Assembly: GCA_030770545.1 (NCBI GenBank)
Contig: CM061094.1
Coordinates: 4,325,001 to 4,389,000 of the forward strand
Origin: Macropodus opercularis
Lineage: Eukaryota > Chordata > Actinopteri > Anabantiformes > Osphronemidae
Direction of reading: 5' to 3'
Length of the DNA: 64,000 nucleotides
Under the pieces are notes generated by a model, which saw nothing but the letters and a program-made list of their open reading frames with translations, was not told the origin of the DNA and made no database searches. Both the position numbers and the translations under genes were made by a program. The stretch's first letter is position 1, and every line of letters begins with the position of its first letter. Shown here in pieces: positions 14,072 to 27,501 of this stretch.

Positions 14072-16319
14072 TAGGGAAATCTAAGGGTTTGTTTTTACAC
14101 AAAAACACATGTATACATATGTATAATTTATCTGTGGTTTAGGTGGAATTGCTTTATTGCCTGTAATGCAACTCTGTTTACTCTGATACAGCTTTCCTTC
14201 TGCTCTAGTTCTACCCTTTAATTAAATATTCCCTCTATTTCTACACCTTTCTCCTGCTATTAATACCCCCTCTTCTGTACAAAGGAGAATGCTTATGCTT
14301 TTTCAGGCTAAAATGTATTGGACATGTGACATATCCACTTATGTAGAACATGTCATGATGTACAGACTGCCACAATGTCATGCAGCTAGTATAGCCACTA
14401 ATAGCTAATGATTAATACAGTTATTACACAGTGAAATATGGAAATAAGCTTACTGGTAAAGGATTTGTAGTAATAGATTATTCTTCAACCTCAGCTGTGA
14501 TGCTGTTAGCTGTTTTGTTTAGTTATTCTGGTTGCGAAAAGACTAAAGGTCTATATGTGCTGCCGTTTTCTTTTATTAATTATGCTTTCCCATGTTTATT
14601 GGGTAAGGAGTCAGGGTTAGTCCTTGGTTTGTTATTTTCGTTACAGGGCCTAGGTAGCACTTCTGGCTGGAGACAGGGCTGTAACAAACCCAGCATTGAA
14701 CACCCTCATTCTAGAGGCAGTTGAAGGTGAAAGGGTGTCCATATAAGGTCTTCCGTTTTCAGAGCCAGTCAATTTACAAAAACAGTAATCCACAGCCCCC
14801 ATGTCTTGCTCCACTGATAAAGAGAAAGAGCTTCAGTTGGAACGTGAGTTGGAATATTCAACAGCTGAGCAGTTTTCCTTGAGAACATTAGTTGTGCTAT
14901 GTTGGTTAGCTGTGACGTTGGAAATCAAATTTCGATGCAGAGTTTGTCATAGGTGGTGTTTGGGCTGTGATAGGTCTGATCCAAGTGTATGTCGGTACAT
15001 TAAGGAATTCAGTATTCGTATCATACTCATAGAGTCATAGAAATGGACCAGAATGTGTAAAAAAAAAAAAGTGTATTGTGCATTAGCGGTGGGGTCAATT
15101 AGTGGTGCCCCTCTGCACATCCTCTCTTCGTCTTTGGCTGACACGTGCACACACACAGATATAGCTGTTGGTGTGAGTAGCTCTTTATCCTGCTGGCCTA
15201 ACCTCATATAACTTTTTAATTTTCGATTTTAGGCCAGGTCAAAAGTCACTGTTATCTGCAATCTACTAGTATAGTCTAATGACTTTCTGCCTCTATCTTA
15301 ATAGTGCTTTTGCACACCTACTGATTGTAACATATACAGCATTTTTGTACAGACAGCTCTGCTAGTTAGCCAAAAAAATATTTTTTATTCATTCATTTAT
15401 TTGTTTTGTCTGCTGCTGTGTGCCTGTGCTTGCATGCACACATGCAGTTAAACACACACACATACACACACACACACAGATCATAGACCTAGACTAATGT
15501 GCATTGTGTGAAGTCTTTAACAGAACAAGCTGCTTGTCTTGTGTTCTTATTTTTATTGGACGCTCTGCTGGGTCTTTGTGATGCAGCCCACCATAGACCT
15601 ACCAAATGGTTCTTTTTGATGCTGGAGTCTTCAGTTGGTTTTTCTTACTCCTTTCCATTCACCTCCCAGTCAAAAGGCAAGAGTACCCTGCTGTGAGACT
15701 TACAATGGAGCAAGAGAGAGTAAGAGGGCAGTAGGTGGAAGCTCCATACTGAATCTACTAGAAATGAAGTTTGGGAAACGCATAATAAAATTATTAGAAA
15801 TTGTTAATGTGATAAATTCATTTAAATCGTCAATTATGTGTTCACTTATTGTAATGTGATTTATGTGTTTTAGATTTCTACGGAAATTCCTCAACATCAA
15901 GTGTAAATCAAAATAAAAATGCAACATCCACAGTATTTCTTGATTTAGCTGAATTTTCCAAACAAAGTTTTGTTTCTGCTTTGTATGCTGCCAATGCTTA
16001 AGTTTCTTTGCAAACATTAAGTGCTTTGGATAGATTTACAGTTGTTGTGGTAAATCTGCTCTTCTATGTCATCATAAGCAGGCTCAAAAAGAGTGGCTTT
16101 AAGTGTACTTTGTTGAAACAACAGAGAGGGATGAGGTGGTGCTTTCTTGTGTATGTCTACTCGCTAATAAAAGCTTTATGCCTGTGTCAAGGTAGAATAA
16201 AATAGAAAGACAGTGTTCTAGAAAGTTATAGGCAGAGCAGAAATGGAATTAGAGCGTATTGCTTGGTGAGATGGTGTGGAGGTCTGTATGGCCAAGTTTA
16301 AAAATGCTGAAGTACTGTC

Positions 16320-16450
16320 TACTAGGGCTAGGTATTGCCAATAATTTCACAATACAATACTTGTCATGATACATACCCCACGATATATTGCCTTTCTCGA
16401 TATGATATGTATCACAATATATTGTGATACACTATGTAGATAAATAGTCA
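16320..16450. mobile_element. hAT-like non-autonomous element fragment
   Basis: Begins with CTAGGGCTAGGTATTGCC and is followed by repeated CACGATATAT/TATCACAATA words. A perfect 22-bp palindrome lies at 16409-16430. GGGCTGGGYAAT-type openings with CACGATA-rich interiors are typical of abundant hAT-derived MITE families in fish. No transposase, clear second terminus or target duplication is visible, so the family is a resemblance call. Confidence 0.45.
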
Positions 16451-19400
16451 GCTGTAACACTGAACACATTACATAAAGTTGATGAAGTTATTATGCCTTC
16501 TGCTATACAACAGTTTGGCAAACAAAAGCATAAAAGCAAACTTTTAAAATTAAAAATACGTTTTGTGGAAAGTGCAACATTTGATTCATTACAGTAAACA
16601 TGCTCTTTTCTATAAACTTTTATGAGTGTAACTCACATGCCTTACACTGAATATATGCACAATTTTATATGACCTGAACTATCATTGAAGTCAGCTATTG
16701 TCTATAATTTGTTTTCAGATTGTTTTCCCCATTCGTCTGTTACCTTTTTAAAGAATCTCTGCAATATGCGCACTTGTGTGATGTTCAAAGTTAGCTTTTG
16801 TCTGCAGAACATGTGAAACGATTTCCCAAGCCACAAAAATTTGGTGGCAGGTTACAGTGATAAAGGGCATGTGATGGCCACTCTGTTTGCAGAAGCTATG
16901 GCCTCTGTTACTTTTGCTTTGACATCAGCATAGAATTTAGTAATGGTGGTGTTTGTGATGAATCAAAGCTTTGGTATAGTGTAGTGTGGCTCACACTCCT
17001 GTAGCCGTTTTTGAGATCCTGTGTTTCCACCTACACTGTTGTTTACATAGAAGCACAAGAGTACTTGGGTAATGTTCTGAGCCTGTTGTGAATTTTGGGG
17101 ATAACTGCAATGGAAGGCATCTGTGAGGTCGCTTGCTGGCTATCTGTTGCTGATTGGAGTTCTGAGTAGTGTCGTAAAAGGTAAAGGTGAAGGTGCAGGT
17201 TCGTAGTGTTGCTGCAGTATTTCATTTTGGTTTTGCATTCCTTGCAAATTGCGTGGGCCTAACTCTATGTGTCTAACTCCACATTATCTGGCTTTCTTTT
17301 TTGGCTCACTGTAGTTGCAAGGTTCAATGTAACACACACTGTCACCTTGTGGTAACAATGAGCAACGTCCTGTAATATGCACCATAGTAGTTTATGTGCA
17401 GCTGTGTACCATGGGCATTGATTATAGCTCTATAGGAGGTTTGAATCGATATGTATATTGGCTAAGACTTATTAACGAGACATCGCTAAATCAATATTTT
17501 AAACCCAGCCCTTCTGTCTACCGTAGCCTGGGGTTTCTATTCCTCAGACTGCCCATCAACTGCGAGTCTAACACTCTCTCTCATAACCTCTCTTTTAACC
17601 TCACACAAGCAATTTACTTTGCCAAGATAGGAAAATAGTATAGATCGTTTTAGTATATAATATCTAGTTTCTAATGCTGAGCCAAAAGGCTTCAATTACA
17701 CATTTTCAATTTGGTATACATAGCACCAGTTTGCTTAAAAGACTACTCATACTAAGTGCAAAGGTTAAATACAGGACAAACATTGTCCAATTATTGTTAA
17801 ACATTGTTTATATTTATTAGTTTGAGCTTGGCTGTCACCTTATTTATGACAGAGTCAGTCTTACATTTAAATTTTTTCTTAATTTTATATATTTTTTCCA
17901 ACCTTAATACAATCTTATTAGTAAGCAATACTACAAAAACTCTGCTGACTGGCTAGGGCTATATTTGTTGCCAGGCAACATTAACTTAGTGCACATTTTA
18001 ATAGAAAATGAAGTGTGGAAGAATAGCTGGTTATTTGTAAATGCTACAGCTGTATGTATACCACTCAAAATTAATTTTAGTTATAATTAGAATATTGTGT
18101 GTTTGAAATAACATGATTGATTATACATCTACCCAAAATAACAACCCATCACTTTCTAAACACACACGTGCTTGTGTATAATGCTCTTGGTACTCTCAGA
18201 AGAAGCGTAAGATGCAAGTTAATCTGTCCTGTCCAAAATGCACTCCCTAGTCTGTACTAAAAGAGAAGGCAATTATGTACACCTCCTAACATCCCTACTC
18301 CTCCAGTCGTCAATGCTCTCGTTGCTTTTGTTGTTCATATATGCTGTGTGTTCGTGTGTATAAGCATGCACTGCTGTGCTGCTCTTATACCTGTTCTCAG
18401 CTGACATTTGAATTGTGTTCATGTTTGAGCTGAGTCTAGTAATGGTGAACTCTGTGCCTTAATTTGTGTGTGTACAAGTCTTTAGTGTGGATGGAGGGGG
18501 GGAACTTCTAGTTCAGTTATTTCTGGAGCCTTCCCCAGAGTCAAGTTACTCCAGAGGAAAGCTTCCCCTCTCCTCCTCCTGCCCTGTCTTTCTCTCAATG
18601 TCCTACTCCTTATTTTTCTCCTTGGTGCCCTCCTTCACCTATTATTCTACTCAATGGCGCTTTGATCCTTACCTCTCTTTCACATCGTTGTCATCTGACT
18701 TTACTTTCTTTCTCTTTCTACTCTCTTAATTATTTCTTTGGCTTTATTTTCACTCTCCGTACTTCGCTCCCGTTTTCATGTCTGTTCTGCTATTGATTCC
18801 TCTTCCCTCCACAGTCTGACAGACAGAAAAACAAATGTCAGATCAGAGAGGCTCTTTAATCGCAAGCTGTGTTGTTTGGCCCTGAACATCAACTCTGCTC
18901 CTGTCTGGCTGGGTGTGTGTGTTTTCTGCTTTCTGGATGTTGAGAAGTGAATTTGTTGTGTGTTAATAAGCAGTTCCCAGTTTTACGTGCATGTTTTCCA
19001 GTTTTGTGTGTGTTTGACCACTCTACACTTATCAGGTAAGTAAGAAAGATGCTATGAACATACCAATGGGATACTGCTGTTTTTGTTTTTTTAAACGGTA
19101 TAGTGTACACTGTTTAAGGCATTTTAGTTTTACATGATTTATGAGACACAGAGCTGACACATGGGGAAAATCCAAAAGATTCAGCATGTTTATGTTGTCA
19201 TTTGGGTGGTTGTTGTCATTGTGTTTTGTCTGTAGTTTTGTCAGGGGGGTTTCAAATTTTTTGAGGGAGTTGCATAGCAACTTATTTCACTTAATTTGTT
19301 TAGCACAACATGAACTAAAACCCGATTGATCTTATTTCAAGCAAGAAAGAAGAATGACCACATAGTGATGACTGTTGAGGGTTATTGGCAAAACTGCTGA

Positions 19401-20952
19401 AAAAAAATATCAGATCGATACAATGATGATGGAGAAATTGATGCAGGAGGAAGAGATTGGAATAGTGTAAAGGCAGTAGAAAGGGTAAAGATAGAGAAGG
19501 CGATGGATCTTGTCTGCCAGACCTTGTCGGTTTGTTGTTCTTTGTGTTACTGCCATCCATCTAAACCCTCTGCCACCTCCTTCCCTTTATACACATTCTC
19601 ATAAACAAGAGCATGCACATGCATACACTGACACTGTCCCAAACCCCAGACTAGTCTGGTGTTTCTGGCCAGTGGTTCAGTGTTTGTGATGTGTGTCTGT
19701 ATGCGTGTCTATGTATTTTAAGGCTGTTTTGTTCAGTATGCAGGCAGACAGAGAGCGCGGTTTTACTGCTGATAAAAGTATTTGGTTAATCATCTTCTGT
19801 CCCTGTCCCTTGACTAGAAGTGTTTGCGCGTGTGTGTTTATGTGTTTGACACAGGCCATTGAAGTCGGGGGCAGGGGTCCCACGAGGTGGGCTGGGGATG
19901 AAGATTGGCATCAGCCTTTGGCCAGTAGCGTCACAAAGTTATTCCTGAGGGATGGGAAGGGTAGCCAATGAGTGAATCCCTCTGGAGCTATATGGAGAAA
20001 ACAGATTGGGGAGGGGAAAGTGGGCGCTAGGAATTGGGTTGAAGATTGAAAGAAAGAGAGTGTCTAGGATGGGAGAGAGAGAGAAAGAGAGTCGGATGAC
20101 AATTACCCTCTTGACTTCCAGTCCAGCACAAGTTGTCAATCAGCACAACCCTCTAGGGAGAGAACTAGCATATCATTGGCCACATTGACCCACATCCCGC
20201 CTCCTTGGGCTGCCTGGCCAATGCATGATCCATTCGTCAAATAGATCTGGGAACAGCAGATCCTTGGGCTAACTTGGAAAGAAATGGCCTTGATACCATG
20301 CATTCTTGTTGTTTAGGAGTTAAAAAGACAGGGAGAGGTTATAACTACTTTAATGGGACACATGACAGACAGATAGGGAGTATAAAATATTGTGGTATGA
20401 GATGGGAAGATAGAGAATAAGAAAATGTAGAAATTGGTGATAGAGGACTGATGTTGGAACAAAGCACGCTAGATAAACGGAGGTCAGGGGGAAAACCACA
20501 TGAGACATGAAAGCAAGAGAGAGACTGAAAGATGGGTAATGAACAAGGGACAGCAGAATAGTAAAGTAAGGGAGTGAGTGAAATAGATCGATGCAGAGTG
20601 GAGACAGTGGTGAGAACGTGTGCTGCTTTATAGTGTGTGTTTGCTTTTGTTTGCACATGTATAATTAATGACAACAACTGTGTAAATAATTGTTTGTGAT
20701 AACATCATGATGCTGAGGCATAACTTCATTTAGCTTTTTCTATTCTGCTTATCAGCCCCTCTCCTTTCCTCTTCTCTTCTCGTCTCATCTTCTTTGATTT
20801 ACTACATAACTGAACTGAATGGGATCATCTCTAAACAGCCATAGTTCACTATCGTGTAAGATTTTTAAAAAAAGTTCTTTGTATTTTTGGGTGTGGAGAT
20901 CAGACCAAAATGACTGAGAAAATGAAAGTGTGGGTGTGTATGTATTTATTTA

Positions 20953-20971
20953 CCCCCCCCCCCCCCCCCCC
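20953..20971. repeat. poly(C) tract, 19 bases
   Basis: Nineteen consecutive C. Such runs are prone to length error in assemblies. Confidence 0.95.
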
Positions 20972-21274
20972 GAAGTTAATTAAGACATAAATAAGCCTAT
21001 ATATTAATAGGAAGCAAACTGTCATTTTTAAAATGGTCTTGCATGACTACACAGTTGTTCTTGCATTAACAAAAACTTAGGGCTTAAATTTCACATTCTG
21101 CAGATGGCATGTGATATAATTACAATTTCTCTTTCCTTAATGAAGATTGTGGTGTTTTTACTGGAGACCTAAATGTGAAGAATGTAAGTATGCTAAAGGC
21201 ATTATAGAGCAGAAGTAACACATACTGGTGAAAAGAAATAGCAATTTAATTACTATTTTTCTACAGGTACATAA

Positions 21275-21825
21275 AGCTGCAAAAAAGTATGTGAATTACA
21301 TGGATTTTTGCATAAATTGTTCATAAAATGTCTTCTGATCTTCATGATCTTCGAGTCACAACAATAGAAAAACACAGTCTGCTTAAACTAATACTGCACA
21401 AACATTATATGTTTTCATGTTTTTACTGAACATAACGTAAACATTCACAGTGCAGGGTGAAAAAACCTTTGGACTTAATAACTGGTTGATCCTCCTTTGG
21501 CAGCAATAACCTTGACCAAACGTTTACTGAAGTTGCAGATCAGACCTGCACGATGGTCTGGAGGAATTTTGGATCATTTCTCTTTACAGAACGGTATCTG
21601 TGCAGCAGTATTCTTGGGATGTTTGGTGTGAATCGCTCTCATGCTACAGCATCTCAATCGGGTTGAGGTTAGGCGAATTTTCTTCTGTTGAAGCCATTCT
21701 ATTGTTGATTTACTTCTATGCTTTGGGTCGTTGTCCTGTTGCATCACCTATGCTATGTGGAGCTTCAGTTGGCGGACAGATGGTCTTAGGTTTTCCTGCA
21801 AAACATCTTGATGATCATTTTTTTT
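21275..21825 (-). pseudogene. Degenerate Tc1-like transposase (minus strand) with partial terminal region
   Basis: The minus strand around 21650-21760 reads MQQDNDPKHRSKS, the second catalytic Asp block of DD34E Tc1 transposases, then WLQQKKIR. It continues after a small frame-breaking deletion with LNPIEML, which carries the catalytic Glu, followed by a stop. Further downstream the strand encodes the C-terminal part ending near 21490. The low-coordinate flank (GCAAAAAAGTATGTGAA near 21280) matches the terminal region of the same fish Tc1 family. The DNA-binding domain and the first catalytic Asp are missing beyond about 21825, where similarity ends abruptly. It is a dead, truncated copy antisense to znf423. 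Confidence 0.8.
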
Positions 21826-22639
21826 CTGACGTACATACATTTAATATTATGGGTTGTTTCAGGGTTTTGAAATTGCCATGACAGCTGAGTAAGAGAAAGA
21901 TCAGACAGAGGTGTGAAGTGAGGAGTTATGTGATTGGGAGGAGGTGAACAGGAAGCCCTATTGTGTGGTGGCTCTTGTCATTTCCTTTTTGTGTGCCAGC
22001 TGTACTTCCCTTCTTTCTGTTTTACCCAGGAAGTCAGTGTCACATTCCAGAGAATAGACTTCTCGGGCTATTGTCAGTGGTGCACCTGCATGGTAGAACT
22101 TTCTGCTTTCCTTACTGACAATAAAGGGTACAACAACATACAGGCTTTCACTTCTAATGAAATCGAGATTCTCTGCTAATCTCTCGATTATGTGAAAACT
22201 CTCATTAATGACTATGTTTAGTGGAACTGTTCATTTCAAACATGGTTCAGTTTCATTATCTCAGTTTGTCAGCAGTACTTTTGTTGGGTGAAATTATATA
22301 ATTGAAATTATTTTAATAAACTCTTCAATGTTGTCTAGACAGTGAGAGAGTGACCATGTAGGGTATAGCTAGACTACATGTCTGTAATGGCAGAGCTGCT
22401 TTTGTTGCTCCCCAACATTTTTCATAAAGATGGTATATACTGAAAAAGTTGCTGTCTTTGAAAAGGTTTTTTTAATCACAGTAATGGCCAAATGATTAGA
22501 AAAATATACTGTACCTGTTTATTGACTGGGCTGTTGTGACCCAACTCAGTCTGACACATTTGACTCAAGACTTATTTTGCTTTTAGGTGTAATAAACTAA
22601 ACATATTGTGACATTCTCTCCCTTTTCCTTTGTCCTCAG

Positions 22640-22702
22640 CGGTTGAGGAAGGGGAGTCTTCAGAGTGTGGTGGGACCTGGGATGAATCATCTGTTCAGAC
22701 AG
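22640..22702 (+). CDS. znf423: znf423 coding exon 2
   Basis: A 63-bp exon between a CCTCAG acceptor and a GTTAGT donor. Joined to exon 1 it gives codon GCG (Ala14), then VEEGESSECGGTWDESSVQT. This aligns with the VEEGEASD..AWDSSV block that follows RSVK in mammalian ZNF423, which identifies the gene. The Ala between RSVK and VEEGE has no counterpart in the mammalian sequence as I remember it. The exon starts and ends in phase 1, so skipping it would keep the reading frame. No known domain lies here; it is part of the low-complexity N-terminal linker. Confidence 0.9.
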
Positions 22703-23051
22703 GTTAGTGAACAGACATGGATGCACACACCCTGATAATGTAAAGGAGTTCCAGTAAGCTGCCTAATGTTCTCTAGAGGTTTAAGGCCACATGTTTCTCA
22801 CACACGAACGCATTGACACACACAATTGGTAATATTAATTCCACAAGGTCTGTAATGGTCTGCTCAGAGGGATATCAAGTAAAAGAAAAGGAATGATGGA
22901 GAGCTGAAGTGAACATAAGACAGAATTAGGATAGAGTGACTGTAAGGAAAAATCACCTAAAAGATAAGACAGAGAAAAGGAATCACAAGGAGATGTGAAA
23001 AGAGGCAGATCTCCATGTTGGTCTCAAGAGTCAGACAAGGGGGAGAGATTT

Positions 23052-23082
23052 ATCTCTATCTCTCTCTCTCTGTCTCTGTCTG

Positions 23083-23145
<63 letters not shown>
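23052..23145. repeat. Compound (TC)n-(TATC)n-(TA)n microsatellite
   Basis: CT-rich units pass into TATC and then about 16 TA units, ending before TGAATC. Confidence 0.95.
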
Positions 23146-23148
<3 letters not shown>

Positions 23149-26100
23149 TCTCTGCCTACACACACACAGACACACACACAGTGTTTGTTAAATAGCTCTG
23201 GTTTGCAGCATATCAGAGGACACTTAAACACTTCCTCTACTGCTGAATGTGGTAAATATGCAGTTATCTCTCTACCTGTCCTGTCTCTTTTTCAACTCTG
23301 CAGGGATAGAAGGAGAGGAAAGTATGACCCTTGGGGTGTCGTACCTTTAGCGTGCTAAACCCTCCCATCTTTACCCCCACCCTCTTCCTCAAACCTGTAT
23401 CTCCTCCAGGGGCTCCTATATGAGTGTGTGTGTGTGTGCGCGCGCAGGTGTGTGTTTGAGTGTGTGTTAAAGTGGGGTGCTGACTGAGGTCCTGGGTGGC
23501 TTACTAGAACTGCTGTGTGTGTCACTTCCAGCAGGAAGCTAGAGTCCCATGGCATACATGCACCTACTCTTCCTCCCATTAAAGCATGTTCTCTCATATT
23601 GTCTTACTCAGCCACTCCTTCAGTTTTAATTTCTTTTAATCAGTGTCTTATCTTGGTGTCATCTGCATCATGTATTTGTTTGATTTTCTTGCATTTTTTT
23701 GTACAGTTTTGCACTTTGTTTATTTCTTGCGGTCTCTCATTGTCAGGTGAGAGAAGGAGCGTGAGGGAATGGAGAAATATACTTCTTACACCCCTACTCT
23801 CTCTTTTCTCCACAATTTTCTTGCTCTTATTCTATCTCCTAGTCTCTCTTTTGGTTCTCTGGAAAATGTGTGTTGAGTTTGGAAAGGCCCTCGGGAGGGA
23901 AGGCAGTGGGAGGGTGACTCAAAGGGAATAGCACCGAGCCAACCTATTCTTCCACATTCCTTCCACTTGCTTTTCTTTCCTCTTTTTCTTCTTCTCTTTC
24001 TAGCCCTCAGATGCCAAAGGTGCTCCAACAACCTCTTACACCCTGTTTCCACCACCACTTAGTCTTCCAACCTTGTTTCATGTCTTGTTCATTAGTCCTA
24101 GTGTGCAGGAAAATAATGTGGGAAGTTGTTGGTAAATGAAAGAAACTTGGGAAGAGTGGCCTGTTAAGACAAAATTTTATGTTGTGTCATTGTAGTAGAA
24201 TGAGCTTGTATGGGATATGCAGTACATACATACAGGGACCTGTAGAACAAGGCAAGAGAGCACCCCAGATGTGGGTGTGTCTTTGAATGTGTGTGTCTGA
24301 GGCACAATCTTCCATTCTTCTTTGTTTTTCTCATATACTGTAGTGTTTTGTCCTAAATTCCACTCTTATTTCACACCACTGTATACACATTTGAAGCCAC
24401 ATGAAGACTGAGGCAATGAGAAATCATGGAAAAGGTTTGTCAGGGCCCCAGGTTCAAACAGAGAAACTAAGACCTAGTAAATTATTGCTATTCCTAGCTT
24501 AAAAAGTGTGTGTGTTTTTTATGGGTGTTTGTCTTTGTAACCAGATCACTTCACCAAAATGGTTTAATTACATTTTCAGGTATTCTCTTTTTGCGTGGTG
24601 CACTGTCGTGTCACTGTGCAAATGTCATTTGCAAATGTCATTATGTTAACTTGTGGAAGTCTTAACAATTTAAAAGATCTTTCTTAAAGCTCGTTCAAGG
24701 CAACACACTTTATTTTTCTGTTATATTGCAGTGTAATAGGATAGACAACACTCGAGGTAAATCTTGTTACTTCAAAATTGCAAACTTACAAGCACAAAGT
24801 TTATTATGCTACTGGACAAAGTTTAAATATACTACAAGACTAAAAAAATCAGCATGACTGAAATATAATACACAGTATTAGAAGACACATTCACATAATC
24901 TCAGCTATAGAGCAATCCATTCATAAAGAAAAGAAGAAGAAAAAAAATTGTCTGAAATGAAGAGCAGTAAGAATGAAGGGAGGTTACAGACATTATCACG
25001 GTGCTCTTGTCATGCACTAATATCTTTTTGATGGCCAGAGCTGAGGAAAACAGGACACTGACCATTCTTTCTCCCTCCCCCTCTTCCTTCCTCGCTCTCT
25101 TTTCCTCTTCCTCTATCCCTCTCTCACCGCTACCCTCTGGAGGTCCATAATGTAGTTTTAATTTCCCCAAGGCTACCACAGGAAAACAGTTCTTGTATGT
25201 GTGTGTGAACTATTATTGCCTGCTGGTGACAGTGCGTCTGTGTTTTTGTCTGTATTGCAGTGTTTAATCCCTTTGTTTGAGTGTATGTGTACACCAAAAA
25301 ATGAAATAAGTGAGCAGCTGTCAATTTGTTTGTGAGTGTGCTTTTTTGCCAGCTTGTGTGAGTTTGTGAATTGCATGTCTGGCTGATTTTAAAATGTTTG
25401 TGTATATACAATGTTTGTGTGTCTTTTCTGCTTCCTTCCATGACGTGAATGGCTCTTTCATCATCCTGTTTCCAGACATTAGTGTTGGGTGCTGCTCTCC
25501 CTTGCCACAGCACATCCCAAGGGTCTAGGTGTGTAGATGTGTGCAAATACAGGGAGTTTGTGTGTGTTTTATTTGAACTGGTACTCTGTGGCTTGACAAA
25601 TCTCCTGGGAGGGAGAGGCTTTGGATTGTGAAAACACACATATGCAGTCTAGGAGGTGAGGAGAGTTGGTTTCTTTATATAGCCCCCCCTCCACCCCCCA
25701 GAGGCAGAGGGTGAGAGAGGAGTGGGGGAGTCATTCTCCTGAGACCCAGTGAGCAGGTTTGTGTTGTTGTGTCCAGCTGCACCTATTCAGCCTCTGTGTG
25801 TCAGTGTGCCTTTGAGTTTGAACTCGAGGCAAATGCGTCAAATGTGTTGACTATTCTTTGTATGTGCCCAGTTTTGAGCACAGATACTGTAGGAATGCTT
25901 TTGGGTTGACTGCTATTCTCTAACTATGACATTGTAACAGTGTGATGTTTTAGTATTGAGAAGACTGTCAGTGTTTTTGCTTTGGCCATGATGACCTCTA
26001 CACAGTTGTGTAAAATGGCTTTTCGACCCTGTGTATGCGGTCCATTGGGAGTAGGGTTTTTTATTAAAATGAAATATTAAATCTGTTTAACAGAACACTT

Positions 26101-26419
26101 TGACTATCACATGAATAGATGGAAACTCAGTGTGCAGTGTACTTCGGTAACTTGTATCCTACTTGATAACATTAGTAGTTGTGCCAATTTGGTTGCTCCA
26201 TGCTTAAGCCACATGACATTTTCCAGAGTTATGGCTGGTTTGTGGCTCTGCTGAAGGTGGTGGTGCCCAGCCAGGTGCTTTTGAATCCTGGTTCAGCATG
26301 AGGTGAGGTGTGAAACAGAATGAAAGCCTTGTTACGACTGTTTGGTTTCTAAACATACTGCTGGAAGCTCCACACACACGTTTTCCTACTCATTGATGTG
26401 TGTTTTCTACGCACAGAAA

Positions 26420-26420
<1 letters not shown>

Positions 26421-26488
<68 letters not shown>
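26421..26488. repeat. (GCGT)17 tetranucleotide microsatellite
   Basis: Seventeen uninterrupted GCGT units, 68 bp. Alternating purine-pyrimidine with high GC is a strong Z-DNA-forming composition. The Ala-Cys-Val-Arg frame across it is an artefact. Confidence 0.98.
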
Positions 26489-27501
26489 TTTATGCATACT
26501 TGGCCTGCAGATAAAAATCTCTGAGCTGCTGAGTATGTTCTAAACAGGCTACAGTACCAGAACCTGGCTGCCACATCCAACACTTGAATAACTACCTTAA
26601 GTTTGCAGTATTACAGTATGTTTTATTCCCCTTTAACTCTCTGTGGAGCTCTGGTAGCTCTCTTTGAACTCACCTCTATCACCCTGGGGCAGTTCAAGAA
26701 CATTTCCCAGAGTTACTTGGCTGCCTAGTTTTCTTCTTGTAGGATATATAGAAATGCACAGTGGCCTTATTGACTGTGTATTTGATTTTCGGTGTTCCAG
26801 TTCAACTCCACAAGCTTACCACTTTTATGACAAAACATTTGTCTTTGTGTGTTTTCTCACTCCCCTTCAGTATATTTTTGGCTTACTATCATTAGCTCAA
26901 TAATTACCTTAATTAACACATTTTACAGGGGTAGTGAGCAGACTAACAAACTCACCCATGCTATAAACACACACAAACATGCATACATGCTCATCTGTAA
27001 GCCTAATGAGCGGTGATTAGTGGGTCTCAGTTAGGCGTGGTTAGGCTATGTAACATCATTCTACACTGGACCCTGCTAATTCACTTCCCTTTATCTAATT
27101 ACCTAGGGTGCACACAAACACACACATTCACTGATACACCCCCTCCACACACACATAGACAAACCTCCTGCATATATCTGTCGTGCAGATTTACAAAGTG
27201 ACCTCAATTTTGCTGCAGTGCCATATATGTATTTATATTTTTATCTGTTAATAAACAGTCCACTGTTCCCAGGTTACTGAGACTGGTGGGTACTGCCAAG
27301 AATACTGCTTATTACCTATCCTCCAGAGACGTGTGGTGTGAAAACAGCTTTTCTCCACATCCATACCAGATGTTGGGTGCTGTCATACCCACAAGCCTGT
27401 ATAGTAAAATGTTCATAAAATAGACGTCGTATTAATGTGTTTTTTGTGTAATGCCATGACTGTAAATTCATATCCCCTTATCAATAACAGTGTAGAACAT
27501 A

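Larger units (their letters stand above)
7790..22639 (+). other. znf423: znf423 intron 1 (14.85 kb)
   Basis: Bounded by GTAAG at 7790 and a pyrimidine-rich CCTCAG acceptor at 22634-22639. Mostly unique AT-rich DNA without protein-like frames. Recognised contents: microsatellites at 10178-10200, 13660-13717, 14046-14071 and 20953-20971, a hAT-like AT palindrome fragment at about 16320-16450, and a Tc1-like relic at about 21275-21825. A GGGACCCAGATGGGC-containing stretch near 8740-8830 may be an old dispersed repeat but I cannot classify it. A weak hAT-like stretch may also lie at 12210-12300. Confidence 0.85.

Noticed and set aside
25130..25639. Minus-strand open frame of 169 codons
   Set aside because: Complement of TG-rich DNA giving Thr/His/Asn-rich sequence; no domain.
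26421..26488. Regular short-period repeat considered as CRISPR-like
   Set aside because: Plain GCGT tetranucleotide microsatellite with no spacers.
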